Shown in pieces: positions 5,214-6,874 of a DNA stretch of 6,874 bases. Origin of the DNA: Leptospiraceae bacterium (lineage in GTDB: Bacteria; Spirochaetota; Leptospiria; Leptospirales; Leptonemataceae); NCBI GenBank assembly GCA_020440935.1, contig JAGRNC010000130.1, positions 1-6,874 of the forward strand. The letters are read 5' to 3'. Each line of letters opens with the position of its first letter. The stretch's first letter is position 1. Both the position numbers and the translations under genes were made by a program. The notes under the pieces are model-generated. The model had not been told where the DNA came from, did not search any database, and saw nothing but the letters and a program-made list of their open reading frames with translations.

Positions 5214-5460
5214 GAAAGGTGGTGGCTCCACAAAGAACGGTAGGGACAGTAACTCCCAGAGGCTTGGTACAAAGATCTTCGGTGGCCAGGCTGTACGCGC
5301 AGGCAATATTCTTGTTCGGCAGCGAGGCACTCGCATCCATCCCGGCGAAGGCGTTGGGCTGGGCCGTGATCACACGCTGTTTGCACTTGTAGACGGAAAA
5401 GTTGAATACTCGCACGTTAACCGAAGCAAGAAAAAAGTCTCCGTAGTTCCTGCATCCTGA
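5203..5460 (+). CDS. rpmA: 50S ribosomal protein L27
   Basis: An 85-residue protein that begins MAHKKGGGSTKNGRDS, the canonical bL27 N-terminus that reaches toward the peptidyl-transferase centre. It continues through the conserved RQRGTRIHPGEGVGLGRDHT block. The AGGAG Shine-Dalgarno lies 8 nt before the ATG, inside the end of prp. Upstream in frame there are only six codons, none of them a start codon, before a TGA stop. An N-terminal processing extension of the Firmicutes type is therefore ruled out. A 27-nt gap leads to obgE. Confidence 0.98.
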   Translation: MAHKKGGGSTKNGRDSNSQRLGTKIFGGQAVRAGNILVRQRGTRIHPGEGVGLGRDHTLFALVDGKVEYSHVNRSKKKVSVVPAS

Positions 5461-5487
5461 CGGAACAATGGGCAGGCCCCGTGACCC

Positions 5488-6549
5488 TTGAAATTCATCG
5501 ATTCGATAGAAATCCTCATTCGAGGAGGGCACGGTGGGGCCGGCTCGGTAAGCTTTCACCGGGCCAAGTACGTTCCTAAAGGCGGACCGGACGGTGGCGA
5601 CGGAGGTCGCGGCGGTTCGGTGCAGTTCCTTGCCACAAACCGGGTATCCACACTCGGAAAATTCAGAAATCGAAAAGTGTACGCGGCGCCATCCGGCGAG
5701 GCGGGTCAGGCACGCAATCGAAGCGGCGCCGATGCAAAGGATCTTATTCTACAGGTGCCTGTAGGCACTATTATTACCGATTTGGACAGCGGTGAGACCG
5801 TTGCCGATTTGAATCTTCCGGATGCGACGGTAATTGCTGCCGAAGGCGGCCTGGGTGGGCAGGGAAATGCACGGTTTGCCAACTCCATCAATCAGGCTCC
5901 AGAGTACGCTCAGCCAGGAATGCCAGGCCAGGAGCGTCGGATCCAACTCAACTTGAAATTGATTGCCGATGCCGGTCTTGTAGGCCTTCCCAATGCGGGC
6001 AAATCTACATTGCTGTCGAAGGTAACGGCAAACGAGGCCAAGATCGGGGATTACGCCTTTACCACTCTAAATCCAAACCTCGGTGTCCTGGAAAAAGGCG
6101 AACGGCGCATTTTACTGGCGGACATTCCAGGAATCATCGAAGGAGCCTCAAAGGGCGCGGGCCTGGGGCTTTCCTTTTTGCGCCACATTGAGCGAGTCAA
6201 AGTCATAATCTATATTCTTGATCTAACATCCGTAGATCCAGCGGCCGATCTTCGCATGCTTCGTATGGAACTGGCGCATTACAATCCGGACTTACCCGAG
6301 CGTCCAGGATTCATCATCCTGAACAAGATGGATGAAATCGATTACGACGAAGATTTCGCCACGGAACTGGCCGAAGCTTTAAAAAAGGAAATGAAAGGTC
6401 TGGCCAGCGACATAGTCTTTCTTTCAGCGAAGGAAGGGGCCGGGCTGGAAGAGTTCATAGAAAAGATCTTTTCTTGCTTTCCGACCACTACACAGGCGGA
6501 AAAGATGCTAGCTATCCATGCGCCAACCATACCTGAAAGCACTGAATGA
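5488..6549 (+). CDS. obgE: Obg-family ribosome-assembly GTPase
   Basis: A 353-residue protein. Residues 1 to about 158 form the glycine-rich Obg fold (VPKGGPDGGDGGRGG at 29-43). The GTPase domain follows, with G1 GLPNAGKST (166-174), switch I FTTLNPNLG (191-199), G3 DIPGIIEGA (212-220), G4 NKMD (279-282) and G5 SAK (313-315). The protein ends soon after, with no OCT domain, as in many non-Firmicute Obg proteins. It acts in 50S maturation and in growth and stress control. The start is a TTG: the frame is closed by TGA at 5482-5484, and MKFID matches the family N-terminus. The Shine-Dalgarno is poor (AGG 11 nt upstream). It lies between rpmA and proB in one operon. Confidence 0.98.
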   Translation: MKFIDSIEILIRGGHGGAGSVSFHRAKYVPKGGPDGGDGGRGGSVQFLATNRVSTLGKFRNRKVYAAPSGEAGQARNRSGADAKDLILQVPVGTIITDLDSGETVADLNLPDATVIAAEGGLGGQGNARFANSINQAPEYAQPGMPGQERRIQLNLKLIADAGLVGLPNAGKSTLLSKVTANEAKIGDYAFTTLNPNLGVLEKGERRILLADIPGIIEGASKGAGLGLSFLRHIERVKVIIYILDLTSVDPAADLRMLRMELAHYNPDLPERPGFIILNKMDEIDYDEDFATELAEALKKEMKGLASDIVFLSAKEGAGLEEFIEKIFSCFPTTTQAEKMLAIHAPTIPESTE

Positions 6550-6874
6550 TTGCCGGCGCATTGTAATCAAAGTCGGCACCGGTTTACTGGCTGACGCCGA
6601 AGGCTTCCGCACCGACATGATTGAAAAGCTGGCGCGGGAGATTCAATTTCTTCGTTCGGCCGGCAGGCAGGTAATCCTGGTATCCTCCGGCGCTGTGGGC
6701 GCCGGCCGCGAAGTGCTTCGCAGGCGAAGCGGTTTTGTACCTATGGCTGACCCCGGTCTTTCGCGCAAGCAGGCCCTGGCGGCCATCGGTCAGGTTCATC
6801 TGATCTCCCGTTATTCGGAAGTGCTGGCCGCTTCCGGTATTCACATCGCACAGCTGTTGTTTTCCGCGCGCGAC
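6518..6874 (+). CDS. proB: Glutamate 5-kinase, N-terminal part (cut by the window edge)
   Basis: The 119 visible residues are the N-terminal amino-acid-kinase domain. They include IVIKVGTG at 15-22 (Lys18 is the phosphate-binding lysine), VSSGAVGAG at 55-63, the family block KQALAAIGQ at 84-92, and GIHIAQLLFS. The enzyme phosphorylates glutamate to gamma-glutamyl phosphate, the first step of proline synthesis. The start is the ATG at 6518, 32 nt inside the end of obgE. A TAG at 6509-6511 closes the frame upstream, and the kinase core begins about 13 residues later. The C-terminal PUA domain, if present, lies beyond the window. The obgE-proB order is found in Leptospira and in several deltaproteobacteria, where proA or nadD often follows. 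Confidence 0.96.
   Translation, partial: MRQPYLKALNDCRRIVIKVGTGLLADAEGFRTDMIEKLAREIQFLRSAGRQVILVSSGAVGAGREVLRRRSGFVPMADPGLSRKQALAAIGQVHLISRYSEVLAASGIHIAQLLFSARD

Noticed and set aside
5004..5559. Long minus-strand open frames opposite prp, rpmA and obgE
   Set aside because: They are shadows of strongly supported conserved genes on the plus strand and show no protein-like character.
1..6874. CRISPR arrays, tRNA or rRNA genes, insertion sequences, phage attachment sites
   Set aside because: No direct-repeat arrays, cloverleaf-like sequences, transposase genes or terminal inverted repeats were seen by eye.

Overview
The window looks like a chromosomal segment from a free-living Gram-negative-type bacterium of intermediate GC content. 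The right end has the order rplU - prp - rpmA - obgE - proB. From memory, a Prp gene inside an L21/L27 operon followed by obgE and proB, in a genome of this base composition, fits the Leptospirales branch of the spirochaetes (Leptonema/Turneriella-like) best. This is an inference from gene order and protein style; no 16S or other marker is present, and deltaproteobacteria also have obgE-proB.

Left part (1-2597). The C-terminal end of a polytopic membrane protein of GT-C glycosyltransferase style meets a convergent two-gene minus-strand operon, with the two stop codons sharing one TTAA. In transcription order that operon encodes a PhnB-like VOC/glyoxalase-fold protein and an MBL-fold metallohydrolase with all metal ligands intact. 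After about 310 bp without a convincing gene comes a small exported two-cysteine protein of unknown function, followed by a hairpin terminator.

Middle part (2598-4507). This is the unusual region. Two sigma-factor-like genes are divergently transcribed from a shared 223-bp AT-rich intergenic region. The right-hand one is an ordinary ECF sigma factor. Its stop overlaps a single-pass membrane protein gene whose topology suits a non-canonical anti-sigma factor. The left-hand one has the shape of an ECF sigma factor, but its core-binding, melting and -35-recognition regions are degenerate. Upstream of both genes, in gene orientation, lies the same bipartite element TGTCACA-N14-GCGACTYATAG, ending 4 or 8 nt before the start codon. 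The two genes are therefore probably controlled by the same sigma factor, plausibly the ECF sigma itself, from mRNAs with little or no leader. A strong UUCG-loop intrinsic terminator ends the left transcript, and two micro-ORFs fill the space before it.

Right part (4579-6874). This is a compact housekeeping operon: ribosomal protein L21, the Prp cysteine protease, ribosomal protein L27, the ribosome-assembly GTPase Obg, and the start of glutamate 5-kinase (truncated by the window). Junctions overlap or are very short, and prp and obgE begin with TTG. L27 has no N-terminal extension for Prp to cleave, so the role of Prp here is an open question.
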